Origin: Paracoccaceae bacterium
GTDB taxonomy: Bacteria; Pseudomonadota; Alphaproteobacteria; Rhodobacterales; Rhodobacteraceae
Direction: 5' to 3'
DNA length: 64,000 nt
Assembly: GCA_947468085.1 (NCBI GenBank)
Contig: CANIKY010000002.1
Span: 1-64,000 of the forward strand
Shown: positions 1 to 11,088 of the stretch, in pieces
How positions within the stretch are numbered: the stretch's first letter is position 1
Layout of the letters: each line of letters begins with the position of its first letter
The notes under the pieces: generated by a model
Databases searched by the model: none
Seen by the model: the letters and a program-made list of their open reading frames with translations, nothing else
What the model was told of the DNA's origin: nothing
Made by a program: the position numbers and the translations under genes

Positions 1-1
1 G

Positions 2-1303
2 CTTTACATGGTCGTCGTGCTGGTGACGATCACACTGTATGTGACCTATACGTTCAAGGTTACCGAATGGCGCGTGCAGATCCGCCGCGCGATGAATGAT
101 CAAGACACCGATGCCAACCAAAAGGCCATCGATTCGCTGTTGAACTACGAAACCGTCAAATATTTCAACGCCGAAGCGCGTGAGGCTGCGCGGTATGACC
201 GTGCCATGCAGGCCTATGAAGGTTTTGCCGTGCGCACCGGCCAATCTTTGTCGATCCTGAACATCGGGCAGAACGTGATCATCACCATTGGCCTGATCAT
301 CGTCATGGTGATGTCGGCCATCGGGGTGCAACAGGGCAAGTTCACGGTCGGCGATTTTGTCATGGTCAACGCCTATATGATGCAAATTACCTTGCCTTTG
401 GGCTTTTTGGGCACGGTCTACCGCGAAATCCGGCAGGCTTTGGTCGATATGGGCGAGATGTTTGGCCTTTTGTCGCAACCCGCCGAAATCACCGATGCGC
501 CCAACGCGCCAGAGTTGAACGTGCCCAAGGGCGAGGTGGTCTTTGACAATGTCTCCTTCGCTTATGACGCTAACCGCCCGATCTTGAAGGGCATATCGCT
601 GCGTGTGGGGCCGGGTCAGAAAATTGCCCTTGTCGGCCCGTCAGGCTCTGGCAAGTCGACCATCGGGCGGTTGCTGTTTCGCTTTTACGAAGTCACCGGC
701 GGGTCGATCACAATTGACGGGCAAGATATTCGCGCCGTCACCCAAACCAGCCTGCACCAATCCATTGGCGTGGTGCCGCAAGACACCGTGCTGTTCAACG
801 ACACGGTCTATTACAACATCGCCTACGGCAACCCCGATGCGCCGCGCGAAGCGGTGGAAGCTGCGGCCAAGGCCGCTAAAATCCACGACTTTATTATGTC
901 CTTGCCCGATGGCTATCAGGCCAAGGTGGGCGAACGCGGGTTAAAGCTGTCGGGTGGGGAAAAGCAACGCGTGGGCATTGCGCGCACTTTGTTGAAAAAC
1001 CCGCCCATTTTGGTGCTGGATGAGGCGACCTCAGCCCTTGACACGCAAACCGAGCGCGACATCCAAGACAGTTTGCAGCTGATGGGGCAGGGCCGTTCAG
1101 TGATCACCATCGCGCACCGCCTGTCAACCATCGCTGATTCTGACCGTATTTTGGTGCTGGAAGAGGGTTTGGTGCGTGAAGAGGGCACGCATGAAGAGTT
1201 GCTGGCCTTGGGCGGGCGCTACTGTGCCATGTGGGAACGCCAATCGGCCGAAGAGATGCAGGCCCAAGCCGAGGCCAAGGCCGCAAGGGCTGCAGCCCAA
1301 TAG
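2..1303 (+). CDS. ABC transporter permease/ATP-binding protein, ATM1/HMT-like exporter (5' end outside window)
   Basis: TM segment followed by NBD with Walker A GPSGSGKST, signature LSGGEKQR, Walker B ILVLDEATSALD; frame open to window start. Confidence 0.9.
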   Translation, partial: LYMVVVLVTITLYVTYTFKVTEWRVQIRRAMNDQDTDANQKAIDSLLNYETVKYFNAEAREAARYDRAMQAYEGFAVRTGQSLSILNIGQNVIITIGLIIVMVMSAIGVQQGKFTVGDFVMVNAYMMQITLPLGFLGTVYREIRQALVDMGEMFGLLSQPAEITDAPNAPELNVPKGEVVFDNVSFAYDANRPILKGISLRVGPGQKIALVGPSGSGKSTIGRLLFRFYEVTGGSITIDGQDIRAVTQTSLHQSIGVVPQDTVLFNDTVYYNIAYGNPDAPREAVEAAAKAAKIHDFIMSLPDGYQAKVGERGLKLSGGEKQRVGIARTLLKNPPILVLDEATSALDTQTERDIQDSLQLMGQGRSVITIAHRLSTIADSDRILVLEEGLVREEGTHEELLALGGRYCAMWERQSAEEMQAQAEAKAARAAAQ

Positions 1304-1370
1304 CGCCCAAGGGCGGGGCTTGTCCCCCTTGGCCCTAAGCGTGTAAGACTTGATAAAAGCAGGAGGCCGC

Positions 1371-2054
1371 ATGAGCACCCCAGACAGTTTCGTCGATGAA
1401 GTCACCGATGCCGTTCGCAGCGACCGGCTTTATGCGGCCTTTCGCAAATATGGCTGGATAGGGATTGTGGCCGTGCTGCTGATTGTGGGCGGTGCGGGCT
1501 ATAACGAATGGCAAAAGGCGCAGACGGCGGCGCGTGCAGAACGCTTTGGCGATGCGTTGATGGCAGCGGCAGCAAAGACCGATCCGGCAGAGCGCAGCGC
1601 TGCTTTGGCGGCAGTGCCTGCCGATGGTGACCAGACGGCCCTCTTGGCGCTGCTGCAGGCATCTGACCCGACCGCCGACAAGGACGCGGCCTTGGCATCA
1701 CTTGACGCTTTGGCCGCAGATGCTGCCCGTCCGCAGATTTATCGGGATTTGGCGCTGATCAAGCGCGTAGCGATTGCGGGTGCACAACAACCCATAGCTG
1801 ACCGTCGAACGCTTTTGACGACCGTGGTTGTCCCCGGTCGTGCGATGCGGGTTTTGGCTGAAGAACAGCTGGCGTACCTTTTGTTGGAAGAGGGCAAAAA
1901 GGACGAGGCTTTGGCCGCCATGCTTACGCTGGTGCAAGACCAAGAAGCGCCTGCTGGCCTGCGCAAACGCCTGAGTGCCGCGATTACGGCCTTGGGGGGC
2001 ACAGTGCCAGAGGTGAAACCTGCAGCAAATGCTGCGGCCCCCTCTGAGGGATGA
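1371..2054 (+). CDS. YfgM-like/TPR-type membrane-anchored protein
   Basis: N-terminal single TM (YGWIGIVAVLLIVGGAGYNEWQ), alanine-rich helical repeat body, directly upstream of bamB and der; start set at MSTPDS. Confidence 0.75.
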   Translation: MSTPDSFVDEVTDAVRSDRLYAAFRKYGWIGIVAVLLIVGGAGYNEWQKAQTAARAERFGDALMAAAAKTDPAERSAALAAVPADGDQTALLALLQASDPTADKDAALASLDALAADAARPQIYRDLALIKRVAIAGAQQPIADRRTLLTTVVVPGRAMRVLAEEQLAYLLLEEGKKDEALAAMLTLVQDQEAPAGLRKRLSAAITALGGTVPEVKPAANAAAPSEG

Positions 2055-2064
2055 GGTAAGGACA

Positions 2065-3450
2065 ATGATCACGTCTCAGGCTGAAAAGCGAAGCACGGGC
2101 GCAGGGGGCAAAGTGGTGCTGATGGCGCTGCTGGCCTGTTTGGGTTTAGCGGCGTGCAACAAGGAAGTGATCTTGGAAGGTACGCGGTTTCCGGTCCGCG
2201 CGCCTTTGGCCGATTCTGTTCCCGTCGAGGGCCAGCCAGCGCCTGTGCCACCGCTTGACGGTGTTGCCAACCAAACAGCCCCTATTTCTTTGCCCGCCGC
2301 CCTAGCCAATGTCGATTGGCCGCAGCGTGGCGGGTCGGTACGTCACTTTGGCCCGCACGGTGCGCTTGGTGCTGCCCCGCAACTGGTGTGGACTGTATCT
2401 ATCGGGGCGGGCAATTCCAAAAAGAACCGCATCAACGCTGCCCCCGTCGTGGCGGGCGGGGTGGTTTTTGTGATGGATGCCCTGTCGGGCGTCACGGCAG
2501 TCTCTACCCAAGGCGCAAAACTGTGGCACGCCGATCTGACTGCGGGTTTTGACAATGGCGGTGGCGTTTCGGGCGGTGGCCTTGCGGTGGATGGTGCGCG
2601 CCTTTACGCCACAACCGGCTACGGCGAGACAATCGCGCTGAACGTGGCGGACGGCGCCATTGTGTGGCGGCAACGCTTAGGGTCTATGCCCACGGGCGCG
2701 CCTGCGGTGGCGGGTGATGCGGTTTATGTGGTGGGCGCTGATGGCACCGCTTGGGCGTTGAATACGGCCACAGGTCGCATTCTTTGGCAAGCTACGGGGG
2801 CCAGCAATATGGAACCGATCCGCTTTGACAGCGGGGCGTCTGCGGCGGTTGAGGGGGGGATGGTGGTGTTCCCCTTCTCTTCGGGCATACTGCTTGCGGT
2901 AGATGTCGCGACCGGAGCCGAGGTTTGGTCGGCGGCTGTGTCGGGCAAGCGGCTCGGTCGGTCTTATGCCACCTCGGGCGATGTGACTGGCGATCCGGTC
3001 CTGACGGACGGCGTGGTCTATGCCGGCACCGGGGCGGGCCAAACCGGGGCCTTTGCCCAAACGACGGGTGAGACGCTGTGGACAGCGGGCGAAGGGGCAC
3101 TGAACCCTCCCCTCGTGGTCGGCGGTTCAGTGTTTGTCGCCAATGACGAAGGCCGTCTTGTGCGGCTGAATGCGCGAGATGGGCAGACGATCTGGGCCGT
3201 CGATCTGCCCTATTTCACCAAGACCAAGCCGAAAAAGCTGATGGAAATCACTGCCAGCTTTGGGCCGGTTCTGGCGGGGGGGCATCTGGTTGTAGGCTCG
3301 TCTGACGGGCAGCTGCGCTTGTTCAACCCCACCGATGGCAGCCTTGCCGGCCAAGTGCCTTTGCCCGGTGGTGCCGCAACCCCGCCCGCCTTGGCGCAGG
3401 GGATGCTATTTGTCGTCAATACCAAGGGCCAACTTCTGGCTTTCCGCTGA
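2065..3450 (+). CDS. bamB: Outer membrane assembly factor BamB-like PQQ beta-propeller lipoprotein
   Basis: Lipobox LGLAAC, repeated PQQ-blade motifs (GARLYATTGYGETIALNVADGAIVWRQ), upstream of der. Confidence 0.85.
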   Translation: MITSQAEKRSTGAGGKVVLMALLACLGLAACNKEVILEGTRFPVRAPLADSVPVEGQPAPVPPLDGVANQTAPISLPAALANVDWPQRGGSVRHFGPHGALGAAPQLVWTVSIGAGNSKKNRINAAPVVAGGVVFVMDALSGVTAVSTQGAKLWHADLTAGFDNGGGVSGGGLAVDGARLYATTGYGETIALNVADGAIVWRQRLGSMPTGAPAVAGDAVYVVGADGTAWALNTATGRILWQATGASNMEPIRFDSGASAAVEGGMVVFPFSSGILLAVDVATGAEVWSAAVSGKRLGRSYATSGDVTGDPVLTDGVVYAGTGAGQTGAFAQTTGETLWTAGEGALNPPLVVGGSVFVANDEGRLVRLNARDGQTIWAVDLPYFTKTKPKKLMEITASFGPVLAGGHLVVGSSDGQLRLFNPTDGSLAGQVPLPGGAATPPALAQGMLFVVNTKGQLLAFR

Positions 3451-3496
3451 CGGGCGTTGGGTGTAAGCGAACTGCTTGCGAACGCAAGGAGCGTCA

Positions 3497-4966
3497 ATGA
3501 GCTTTACCCTCGCCATCGTGGGCCGCCCGAATGTGGGCAAGTCGACCCTGTTCAACCGCTTGGTTGGCCGCAAACTGGCTTTGGTCGATGACCAACCCGG
3601 TGTCACGCGCGATCTGCGCGAGGGCGATGCCAAGCTGTTTGACCTGCGCTTTACCGTGATCGACACGGCGGGCTTGGAAGAAATCACCGACGACAGCCTG
3701 CAAGGCCGCATGCGCCGCCTGACCGAACGCGCCGTGGATATGGCCGATGTCAGCCTGTTTTTGATCGACGGGCGGGTCGGGGTGACCCCTTCCGATGAAA
3801 CCTTTGCCGATATCTTGCGCAAAAAGGGCGCCAAGGTGATCTTGGGCGTGAACAAAGCCGAAGGCAAAGCTGGTGATGCGGGGGCTTTGGAAGGGTGGAG
3901 CCTTGGCCTTGGCGAACCCATCCGCCTGTCAGCCGAACACGGCGAAGGGATCGACGATCTTTACAACGCGCTTAAACCTTACGAAGAGCTTTTCGCCGCC
4001 CGTGCCGAAGCCGATGCGCCGGTGGTGGATGTGGATATCTCAGAAGAAGAGGCAGAGCTTGAAGCCGACGATGTCTCGTGGCGGCCTTCGCTGGAAAAAC
4101 CGCTGCAAATCGCCGTGATCGGCCGCCCGAATGCAGGCAAATCAACGCTGATCAACACGATTCTGGGCTATGACCGTTTGCTCACGGGGCCAGAGGCGGG
4201 GATCACCCGCGATGCCATTTCTGTCAAAACCGAATGGCGCGGCACGCCGACGCGGATTTTTGACACGGCGGGGATGCGCAAAAAGGGCAAGGTGGTTGAA
4301 AAGCTTGAAAAGCTGTCCGTCGCTGATGGTCTGCGCGCCGTGCGCTTTGCTGAAGTGGTGGTGGTGCTGCTGGACGTAGAAATTCCGTTTGAAACCCAAG
4401 ACTTGCGCATCTGCGACTTTGCCGAAACCGAAGGGCGCGCCGTGGTTGTGGCGATCAACAAATGGGATCTGGAAGACGAAAAGCAAGAAAAGCTGGCCGA
4501 ACTGAAAGAGATGTTCGAACGCCTGCTGCCGCAGTTGCGCGGAGCACCCTTGGTGACGATCTCGGGCAAGACGGGCCGCGGGATGGATCGGTTGCACGAA
4601 GCGATCCTGAAAGCGCATGAGGTGTGGAACCGCCGTGTGCCAACCGCCCGTTTGAACACATGGTTGGGTGCCATGACCGAAGCGCACCCGCCCCCCGCGC
4701 CCGGCGGCAAGCGGATCCGGATGCGCTATATGACGCAGGTCAAAACCCGCCCGCCGGGCTTTATCGTCATGTGCTCGCACCCCGAGGATATGCCCGACAG
4801 CTACCGCCGCTATCTGGTGAACGGTCTGCGCGAGCATTTCGATATGCCCGGCACGCCCATTCGCGTCACGCTGCGCTCGCAGGGCGATAAGAACCCGTTC
4901 AAGAACCCCAAGTTCAACACGCCCTCACGCCTGCGCAAGCATTTGGATGGGCCGAAAAAGCCCTGA
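3497..4966 (+). CDS. der: GTPase Der (EngA)
   Basis: Two G domains: [14 protein letters not shown] and [15 protein letters not shown]-terminal KH-like domain. Confidence 0.97.
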   Translation: MSFTLAIVGRPNVGKSTLFNRLVGRKLALVDDQPGVTRDLREGDAKLFDLRFTVIDTAGLEEITDDSLQGRMRRLTERAVDMADVSLFLIDGRVGVTPSDETFADILRKKGAKVILGVNKAEGKAGDAGALEGWSLGLGEPIRLSAEHGEGIDDLYNALKPYEELFAARAEADAPVVDVDISEEEAELEADDVSWRPSLEKPLQIAVIGRPNAGKSTLINTILGYDRLLTGPEAGITRDAISVKTEWRGTPTRIFDTAGMRKKGKVVEKLEKLSVADGLRAVRFAEVVVVLLDVEIPFETQDLRICDFAETEGRAVVVAINKWDLEDEKQEKLAELKEMFERLLPQLRGAPLVTISGKTGRGMDRLHEAILKAHEVWNRRVPTARLNTWLGAMTEAHPPPAPGGKRIRMRYMTQVKTRPPGFIVMCSHPEDMPDSYRRYLVNGLREHFDMPGTPIRVTLRSQGDKNPFKNPKFNTPSRLRKHLDGPKKP

Positions 4967-4972
4967 AACGGG

Positions 4973-5776
4973 CTATAGGCCGATCATGGCGCGAATGTCG
5001 GCAGGGGTTGCCCCTTCAGCTCTGTACTTGGCCAAGGCGCGCGCATCGTCGCGCTTGGCAAGGCGCTTGCCCTGATCGTCGCGGATCAGGGTGTGGTGGT
5101 GATATATGGGGGTGGGCAGGGCCAGCAGCTGCTGGAGGGCCACCTGCAAGGGGGTTGCGGCAAACAGGTCTTGGCCGCGTGTAACCTCGGTGATGGCTTG
5201 GGCCGCATCATCGACCACCACCGCCAGATGGTAAGCCACACCGATGTCGCGCCGCGACAGGATGACATCGCCGCTGGTGTCGATCAGTTGGGCAGGGTTG
5301 ATTTTATAGGTGGCGGGATGGGTGCCGGTTTCGGTAAAACTTAGGTCAGGCAGCAGCTTGGCCACCTTGGCCATGTTCAAGCGCACAGCGCCGCTTTGGT
5401 GCTGCGCCGCACGGCAGGTGCCCGGATAGATCGGGCCATCCACACCCTCTTGCGGGGCTGACAGCGCGGCGCGGATATCTGCGCGCGTACAGGTGCAATA
5501 ATAGGTCAAACCCTGCGCCGATAGGTGGTTAAGGGCTGCATCATAAGCTGCTTGGCGCTGCGATTGGCGCATTACGGGCACGTCCCATGTCAGGCCCAGC
5601 CAGCGCAGATCCTCAAATAACTGCGCCTCGTAGGCGGCTTTGCAGCGGGTGCGGTCGATATCTTCGATCCGCACCAAAAACCTATCCCCACGCTCAGCGG
5701 CGATGAGCGCAGCATAGGCATGGCCCAGATGCAAAGGGCCAGTGGGCGAGGGGGCAAAGCGTGTTAGCCGAGCCAT
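4973..5776 (-). CDS. gluQ: Glutamyl-Q tRNA(Asp) synthetase
   Basis: [20 protein letters not shown] (HIGH motif), [12 protein letters not shown] (KMSKS-like), short length lacking the anticodon-binding domain. Confidence 0.92.
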   Translation of the reverse strand: MARLTRFAPSPTGPLHLGHAYAALIAAERGDRFLVRIEDIDRTRCKAAYEAQLFEDLRWLGLTWDVPVMRQSQRQAAYDAALNHLSAQGLTYYCTCTRADIRAALSAPQEGVDGPIYPGTCRAAQHQSGAVRLNMAKVAKLLPDLSFTETGTHPATYKINPAQLIDTSGDVILSRRDIGVAYHLAVVVDDAAQAITEVTRGQDLFAATPLQVALQQLLALPTPIYHHHTLIRDDQGKRLAKRDDARALAKYRAEGATPADIRAMIGL

Positions 5777-7089
5777 TGGGTGAAAGAGCCTTTGGCGCGG
5801 TCTGTATAGGCTTTGTAGCGGTCTTTGCGCCCTTTGCGGCCACCGCGCGCGTCAATCGGGGGGAAAAGGCCGAAGTTCACGTTCATCGGCTGAAACGTCT
5901 TCGCCTCGGCCCCGCCGGTGATATGGGTGATTAGGGCGCCCATGGCGGTGTCGGGCGGGGGGGGCTGCAGGATATTGCCCTGCATTTCCGCCGCCGCCAT
6001 GCGCCCTGCCACAAGCCCCATGGCGGCACTTTCCACATAGCCTTCGACACCGGTGATCTGGCCCGCAAAGCGGATGTTGGGCCGTGATTTCAGGCGCATC
6101 TGGTCATCTAGCAGCGTGGGCGAGTTGATGAAGGTGTTGCGATGGATGCCGCCCAGCCTTGCAAAGCTGGCATTCCCCAACGCTGGAATCATTTTGAAAA
6201 CAGCCAGTTGCGCGCCGTATTTCATCTTGGTCTGAAAGCCTACGATGTTGTAAAGCGTGCCCAGTTTGTTATCGCGGCGCAGTTGCACCACCGCATAGGG
6301 CTTTTGCGGGTTGTGCGGATTGGTCAGGCCCACCGGCTTCATCGGGCCAAACCGCAGGGTCTGGGGGCCACGTTCGGCCATCACCTCGATCGGCAAGCAG
6401 CCGTCGAAATAGCTTGCGGCTTCTTCTGGGCGGAACTCAGTCTTTTCGGCGGCCAGAAGGGCTGCGATAAAGGCGTCATACTGCGCCTTGTTCATCGGGC
6501 AGTTCATATAGGCGGTTTGTTCTTCGATGGTTTCGCCCTTGTCATAGCGCGACTGCATCCACGCCACCGACATATCGACCGTTTCGGCATAGACGATGGG
6601 GGCGATGGCATCAAAAAACGCCAAGGCCTCGGCGTTGGTATGGGCGCGGATGCTGTGCGCGAGGGCGGTGGAGGTCAAAGGGCCGGTGGCGATGATCCAC
6701 TGGCCGTCGGTAGGCAGTTCGGTAACTTCCTCATAAGATACCGACACGAGGGGATGGCTTTTCAGTTTGGCGGTAACAAAGGCCGCAAACGGATCGCGGT
6801 CCACCGCCAAGGCACCGCCTGCGGGCAAGCGGTGCGCCTCGGCCGCCTGCAAGATCAACCCATTGGCCGCGCGCATTTCCCAATGCAGCAAGCCCACGGC
6901 GTTTTGCTCGCTATCGTCTGAGCGAAACGAGTTCGAGCACACCATTTCCGCAAAGTCGCCCGAGCGGTGGGCAAAGGTGCCCTTGGCGGGGCGCATTTCG
7001 TGGATAATGACGGGAATGCCGGCTTGGGCCGCTTGCCAAGCAGCCTCTGATCCGGCCATGCCGCCGCCGATGATGTGTAAGGGTTCCAT
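5764..7089 (-). CDS. trmFO: Methylenetetrahydrofolate--tRNA-(uracil-5-)-methyltransferase
   Basis: [30 protein letters not shown]-terminal FAD motif and [10 protein letters not shown]; 441 aa. Confidence 0.95.
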   Translation of the reverse strand: MEPLHIIGGGMAGSEAAWQAAQAGIPVIIHEMRPAKGTFAHRSGDFAEMVCSNSFRSDDSEQNAVGLLHWEMRAANGLILQAAEAHRLPAGGALAVDRDPFAAFVTAKLKSHPLVSVSYEEVTELPTDGQWIIATGPLTSTALAHSIRAHTNAEALAFFDAIAPIVYAETVDMSVAWMQSRYDKGETIEEQTAYMNCPMNKAQYDAFIAALLAAEKTEFRPEEAASYFDGCLPIEVMAERGPQTLRFGPMKPVGLTNPHNPQKPYAVVQLRRDNKLGTLYNIVGFQTKMKYGAQLAVFKMIPALGNASFARLGGIHRNTFINSPTLLDDQMRLKSRPNIRFAGQITGVEGYVESAAMGLVAGRMAAAEMQGNILQPPPPDTAMGALITHITGGAEAKTFQPMNVNFGLFPPIDARGGRKGRKDRYKAYTDRAKGSFTQWLG

Positions 7090-7148
7090 CAGATGGATTT
7101 AGGGGGTTTTGCGGGGGAAAGAAAGAGCGGGGCGTTCAAACCGCTGCA

Positions 7149-7237
7149 AGAGTGGGGGTTTCACACCCCCACACCCGCACGAAGAGTGGGGGTTTCACAC
7201 CCCCACACCCCCGTGGGATATTTGGGCACATATGAAA
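7149..7237. repeat. Intergenic hairpin repeat element, copy 1 (two 34-bp tandem hairpin units plus conserved tail)
   Basis: GTGGGGG-TTTCACA-CCCCCAC twice at 34-bp spacing, then acccccgtgggatatttgggcacatatgaaa shared with copy at 17536. Confidence 0.8.
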
Positions 7238-7545
7238 TGGGTAAGGGCGGCGCGTTCGGTGGCGACATAGTCGGCGGGGTCTTGGGATTGGTAGCGGCAT
7301 AGGCTGGCAGCTTTGTCGAAAAACCCTTGGGCGGGCAGGTCTTTTGCCAGACGGCCCGAGAGGAGGGCTGCGCGGAAAGGTTGGTTCAGGGCCGCGTCTT
7401 CTTCCATCGTGGCTTCTAAGGCTGCGGTCAGGAGGGCGATGGTGGCCGGGCCGGTGAGGCCCAGATCGCGGGCGAGTTGGCCGTAGGTGATGGTTTTGCC
7501 CCCTGCGGCCAAGTCGGCCAGCCGCAGGGCGAGGGATTGCATCAT
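7195..7545 (-). CDS. Conserved hypothetical protein
   Basis: 116 aa ORF, 4-bp ATGA overlap with gyrA stop; C-terminal ~13 codons lie in the intergenic repeat. Confidence 0.65.
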   Translation of the reverse strand: MMQSLALRLADLAAGGKTITYGQLARDLGLTGPATIALLTAALEATMEEDAALNQPFRAALLSGRLAKDLPAQGFFDKAASLCRYQSQDPADYVATERAALTHFICAQISHGGVGV

Positions 7546-10253
7546 TCCTCGGACTGTTCGGCCACGCGGGCGACCGAGACGACCTCTTCCGCGCCGCCGG
7601 TGTTGAGCACCTTGACCCCACCCGCACTGCGCGAGCGGAAGCTGATCTGGTCAACCGGCACGCGGATCGACTGGCCGGTAGAGGTGGCGAGCATGATCTG
7701 ATCGGACAGATCAACCTTGAACGAGGCGACCAAAGGCCCGCCGCGCATGGCGGAATCCATTGCCTTAACCCCCATGCCACCGCGCCCGCGCACAGGATAA
7801 TCGTGCGAGGACGACAGCTTGCCCGTGCCTGAGGTGGTGATCGTCAAGATCAAATCCTCGGCCGCCGACATTTGCGCGTAGCGTTCGGGCGACAATTGGC
7901 CGGCTTCGACGGCTTCACCGTCGTCATCGGCTTCGGCCTCTTCGGTCACACCTGCCATGAGGCGGCGTTGTTTGAGGTAAGCTTCGCGTTCAGCCGGATC
8001 AGCCTCGAAATGCCGGATGACGGACATCGAGACGACCTTATCGCCTTCGGCCAAACGGATACCCCGCACGCCGGTTGAGCCGCGCGATTTGAAGACGCGG
8101 ATATCGGTTGTGGCAAAGCGGATGGCGCGGCCAAGGGCGGTGACCAGCATGACATCGTCTTGATCGTCGCAGATGGCGGCGTTGACCAGTGTCACCCCTT
8201 CGGGCAGTTTCATCGCGATTTTGCCGTTGCGCTGCACATTGGTGAAATCGGACAGATCGTTTTGGCGCACATCACCGTCAGAGGTGGCGAAGATGATTTG
8301 CAGATTATCCCATTCCAATTCCGGCACATCCACCGGCATCAGGGCCGCGATGGAAACGCCGGTCTCAATGGGCAGAATGTTGACGATGGCCTTGCCCTTG
8401 GCGGTGCGACCGGCCTGTGGCAGACGCCAAGTTTTCAGTTTGTAAACAATCCCATCGGTTGTGAAGAACAACAAGGGCGTGTGAGTGTTGGCGACAAACA
8501 AGGTGGTGACCACATCGTCGTCTTTGGTCTGCATCGAGGCAAGGCCCTTGCCGCCGCGGTTTTGCGCGCGGAACTCTGCCAAAGGCGTGCGCTTGATATA
8601 GCCGCCCGAGGTGATGGTGACGACCATATCCTCACGCTCGATCAGGTCTTCGTCTTCCATATCGCCAGACCAATCGACAATTTCGGTGCGGCGGGGCACG
8701 GCGAAGAGGGCTTTGATTTCGCGCAACTCGTCGGAAATGATCGTCATGATCCGCTCGCGCGAACCCAAGATTTCAAGGTAATCCTTGATCTTGGCGGCCA
8801 GTTCTTCCAGCTCGTCGGTCACTTCTTTCACGCCCAAAGCGGTTAGGCGTTGCAGGCGCAGTTCCAAAATGGCGCGGGCTTGGGCTTCGGACAGGTTATA
8901 GGTGCCATCGTCGTTCATTGTATGGCTGGGGTCGTCAATCAGGCGGATATAGGCTGCGATATCCGCTGCAGGCCAGCGCCGTGTCATCAGCTTTTCTCGC
9001 GCCTCTGCCGCATCTGCCGAGGCGCGGATGGTGCGCACGATTTCATCGACATTCGAAACAGCCACGGCCAAACCGCACAGGATATGGCTGCGCTCGCGCG
9101 ACTTGCGCAGTTCAAACGCGGTGCGGCGGGCGACGACTTCTTCACGGAAGGTGATGAAGTGGCTGAGAAAATCGCGCAGCATCAGGGTTTCGGGGCGACC
9201 GCCGTTCAACGCCAGCATGTTGCAGGCAAAAGAGGTTTGCATCGGCGTGAAGCGGAACAGTTGGTTCAACACCACATCCGCCGTGGCATCGCGTTTCAGT
9301 TCAATCACCACGCGCACGCCGATCCGGTCGGATTCGTCGGCGACGTTGGAAATGCCTTCAATCCGCTTGTCGCGCACCATTTCGGCGATGATCTCGATCA
9401 TGCGCGATTTGTTGACCTGATAGGGGATTTCGTCGATCACAATGGCAAAGCGGTCTTTGCGGATTTCCTCGATATGGGTTTTGGAGCGGATGATGACCGA
9501 TCCGCGCCCTTCGAGATAGGCCTTGCGCGCACCGGATCGGCCCAAGATCAGCGCGCCTGTGGGGAAATCGGGGGCGGGGATGATCTCCATCAGGCGTTCG
9601 CTTGATAGATCAGGGTCGTCGATCAGGGCCAAGGCGCCGTCGATCACTTCGCCCAAGTTATGCGGCGGAATGCGGGTGGCCATGCCCACGGCGATGCCTT
9701 CGGCACCGTTGACCAGCATATTGGGAAAGCGGGCGGGCAGAACGGTGGGTTCTTTGTCCTTGCCGTCGTAATTGTCTTGAAAATCAACGGTGTCTTTGTC
9801 GATATCGGCCAGAAGAAAGGCGGCGGGTTTGTCCATACGCACTTCGGTATAACGCATGGCGGCGGCATTGTCGCCGTCCATCGAGCCAAAGTTGCCTTGG
9901 CCGTCTAACAGCTTCAAGCTCATCGAAAAGGGCTGCGCCATGCGCACCAGCGCGTCATAGATCGCACTGTCGCCGTGGGGGTGGTATTTGCCCATCGTAT
10001 CGCCCACCGGACGGGCCGATTTGCGGTAGGGCTTTTCATGCGTGTTGGTGGTTTCGTGCATCGCAAACAGGATGCGGCGGTGGACGGGTTTAAGCCCGTC
10101 GCGCAGATCGGGGATGGCGCGGCTGACGATGACCGACATCGCATAGTCAAGATAGGCCGTGCGCATCTCGGACGAGATGTCGACTTGGGGGCCATGGGCT
10201 ATTGGCTTTGGCGAATCGTCAGTGTTTTCAGGAGGTTCTGTGGTGTCGCTCAC
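7542..10253 (-). CDS. gyrA: DNA gyrase subunit A
   Basis: [40 protein letters not shown]; 903 aa; CTD beta-pinwheel repeats. Confidence 0.98.
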   Translation of the reverse strand: MSDTTEPPENTDDSPKPIAHGPQVDISSEMRTAYLDYAMSVIVSRAIPDLRDGLKPVHRRILFAMHETTNTHEKPYRKSARPVGDTMGKYHPHGDSAIYDALVRMAQPFSMSLKLLDGQGNFGSMDGDNAAAMRYTEVRMDKPAAFLLADIDKDTVDFQDNYDGKDKEPTVLPARFPNMLVNGAEGIAVGMATRIPPHNLGEVIDGALALIDDPDLSSERLMEIIPAPDFPTGALILGRSGARKAYLEGRGSVIIRSKTHIEEIRKDRFAIVIDEIPYQVNKSRMIEIIAEMVRDKRIEGISNVADESDRIGVRVVIELKRDATADVVLNQLFRFTPMQTSFACNMLALNGGRPETLMLRDFLSHFITFREEVVARRTAFELRKSRERSHILCGLAVAVSNVDEIVRTIRASADAAEAREKLMTRRWPAADIAAYIRLIDDPSHTMNDDGTYNLSEAQARAILELRLQRLTALGVKEVTDELEELAAKIKDYLEILGSRERIMTIISDELREIKALFAVPRRTEIVDWSGDMEDEDLIEREDMVVTITSGGYIKRTPLAEFRAQNRGGKGLASMQTKDDDVVTTLFVANTHTPLLFFTTDGIVYKLKTWRLPQAGRTAKGKAIVNILPIETGVSIAALMPVDVPELEWDNLQIIFATSDGDVRQNDLSDFTNVQRNGKIAMKLPEGVTLVNAAICDDQDDVMLVTALGRAIRFATTDIRVFKSRGSTGVRGIRLAEGDKVVSMSVIRHFEADPAEREAYLKQRRLMAGVTEEAEADDDGEAVEAGQLSPERYAQMSAAEDLILTITTSGTGKLSSSHDYPVRGRGGMGVKAMDSAMRGGPLVASFKVDLSDQIMLATSTGQSIRVPVDQISFRSRSAGGVKVLNTGGAEEVVSVARVAEQSEE

Positions 10254-10302
10254 TTGGAGGCGCGCCTTTGATGTTAGGTCAATATTCTGTTATGTCGACT
10301 TT

Positions 10303-10323
10303 ACCCCATACAGCATATGGGGT
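10303..10323. other. Perfect inverted repeat ACCCCATA-CAGCA-TATGGGGT upstream of gyrA
   Basis: 8-bp perfect stem, 5-nt loop, in the intergenic gap between gyrA start and the 3' end of the alkylation-repair gene. Confidence 0.7.
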
Positions 10324-10359
10324 GCAAGGACTGCTGGGGATTTGGTGGTTTTAAGGCCC

Positions 10360-11088
10360 TTATTCGACGTTTTCGTCTTCGTCCGTCAGGTTTTCAGCGG
10401 CGATTGGCCCGCTTTGCAGGTATTTCGCCGCTTCCTTGCGCGCCCAAGTCTTCATATGTGGCCCGTGTTCGGCCAGCCATAGGCTTGCGGTGTCCGGCGC
10501 GTGTTTGGACAGCTCGCGCAGCCACCAAGCCACGGCTTTTTGGATAAACCAATCCTTGTCCGTGACATACAGCGCGCACCAGTCCAAAACCCGCGCGCGC
10601 GAGGCAAGGTCGGCGGGTTTGGGGAAGTTCTGTTTCGTCCAGCCTAATGTCATGACCAAAGCGGCGCGGCGGGTCCACATGTTGGGGTGGGTTGTCCAAG
10701 TTTCCACATGATCCAAACGGGTCGGATCGGCCATCAGCCGCCGTGCGCCGGCGGCACTGGTGTGATCGGCCAAGGCCCAAGCGTCAAAGCCGGGCACCCA
10801 TGAGGCGATCAGGTTCCAAACAGCGTCATCGTCCGCTATGCGGGCTTGGGTTAACAGTTTGGCGGCGGCGACTTTGGCCTCGTGGATGTCGCTGTCCCAC
10901 AGGCCTTCGGCCAAAGCCACGCGGTCGGGCAGTGTCAGGTCGGCGCGCCATGCGGTGGCAAGGTCGGTGATCTGGGGCACGCTGACGCCCAGATAGCGGC
11001 GTGCCACCTTGTGGTAGGCTGCGGCCTCATCGGCCTTTTCGGGGTTGCCCAAGGCTTCAAGGGCGGCGAGTGCGTCTTGCAAAGTCAT
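10360..11088 (-). CDS. DNA alkylation repair protein (AlkD-like HEAT-repeat family)
   Basis: HEAT-like helical protein with KVAAAKLLTQARI, DLASRARVLDWCALYVTDKDWFIQKAVAWWLRELSK; start set at MTLQDAL. Confidence 0.8.
   Translation of the reverse strand: MTLQDALAALEALGNPEKADEAAAYHKVARRYLGVSVPQITDLATAWRADLTLPDRVALAEGLWDSDIHEAKVAAAKLLTQARIADDDAVWNLIASWVPGFDAWALADHTSAAGARRLMADPTRLDHVETWTTHPNMWTRRAALVMTLGWTKQNFPKPADLASRARVLDWCALYVTDKDWFIQKAVAWWLRELSKHAPDTASLWLAEHGPHMKTWARKEAAKYLQSGPIAAENLTDEDENVE

Noticed and set aside
6142-6921. 259-aa plus-strand ORF opposite trmFO
   Set aside because: Fully antisense to trmFO with shadow-ORF composition (H/Q/R/G rich).
8160-9605. Long plus-strand ORFs (228 and 251 aa) opposite gyrA
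   Set aside because: Antisense to a clear gyrA reading frame; GC-rich codon bias creates long shadow ORFs, and the translations show no domain features.
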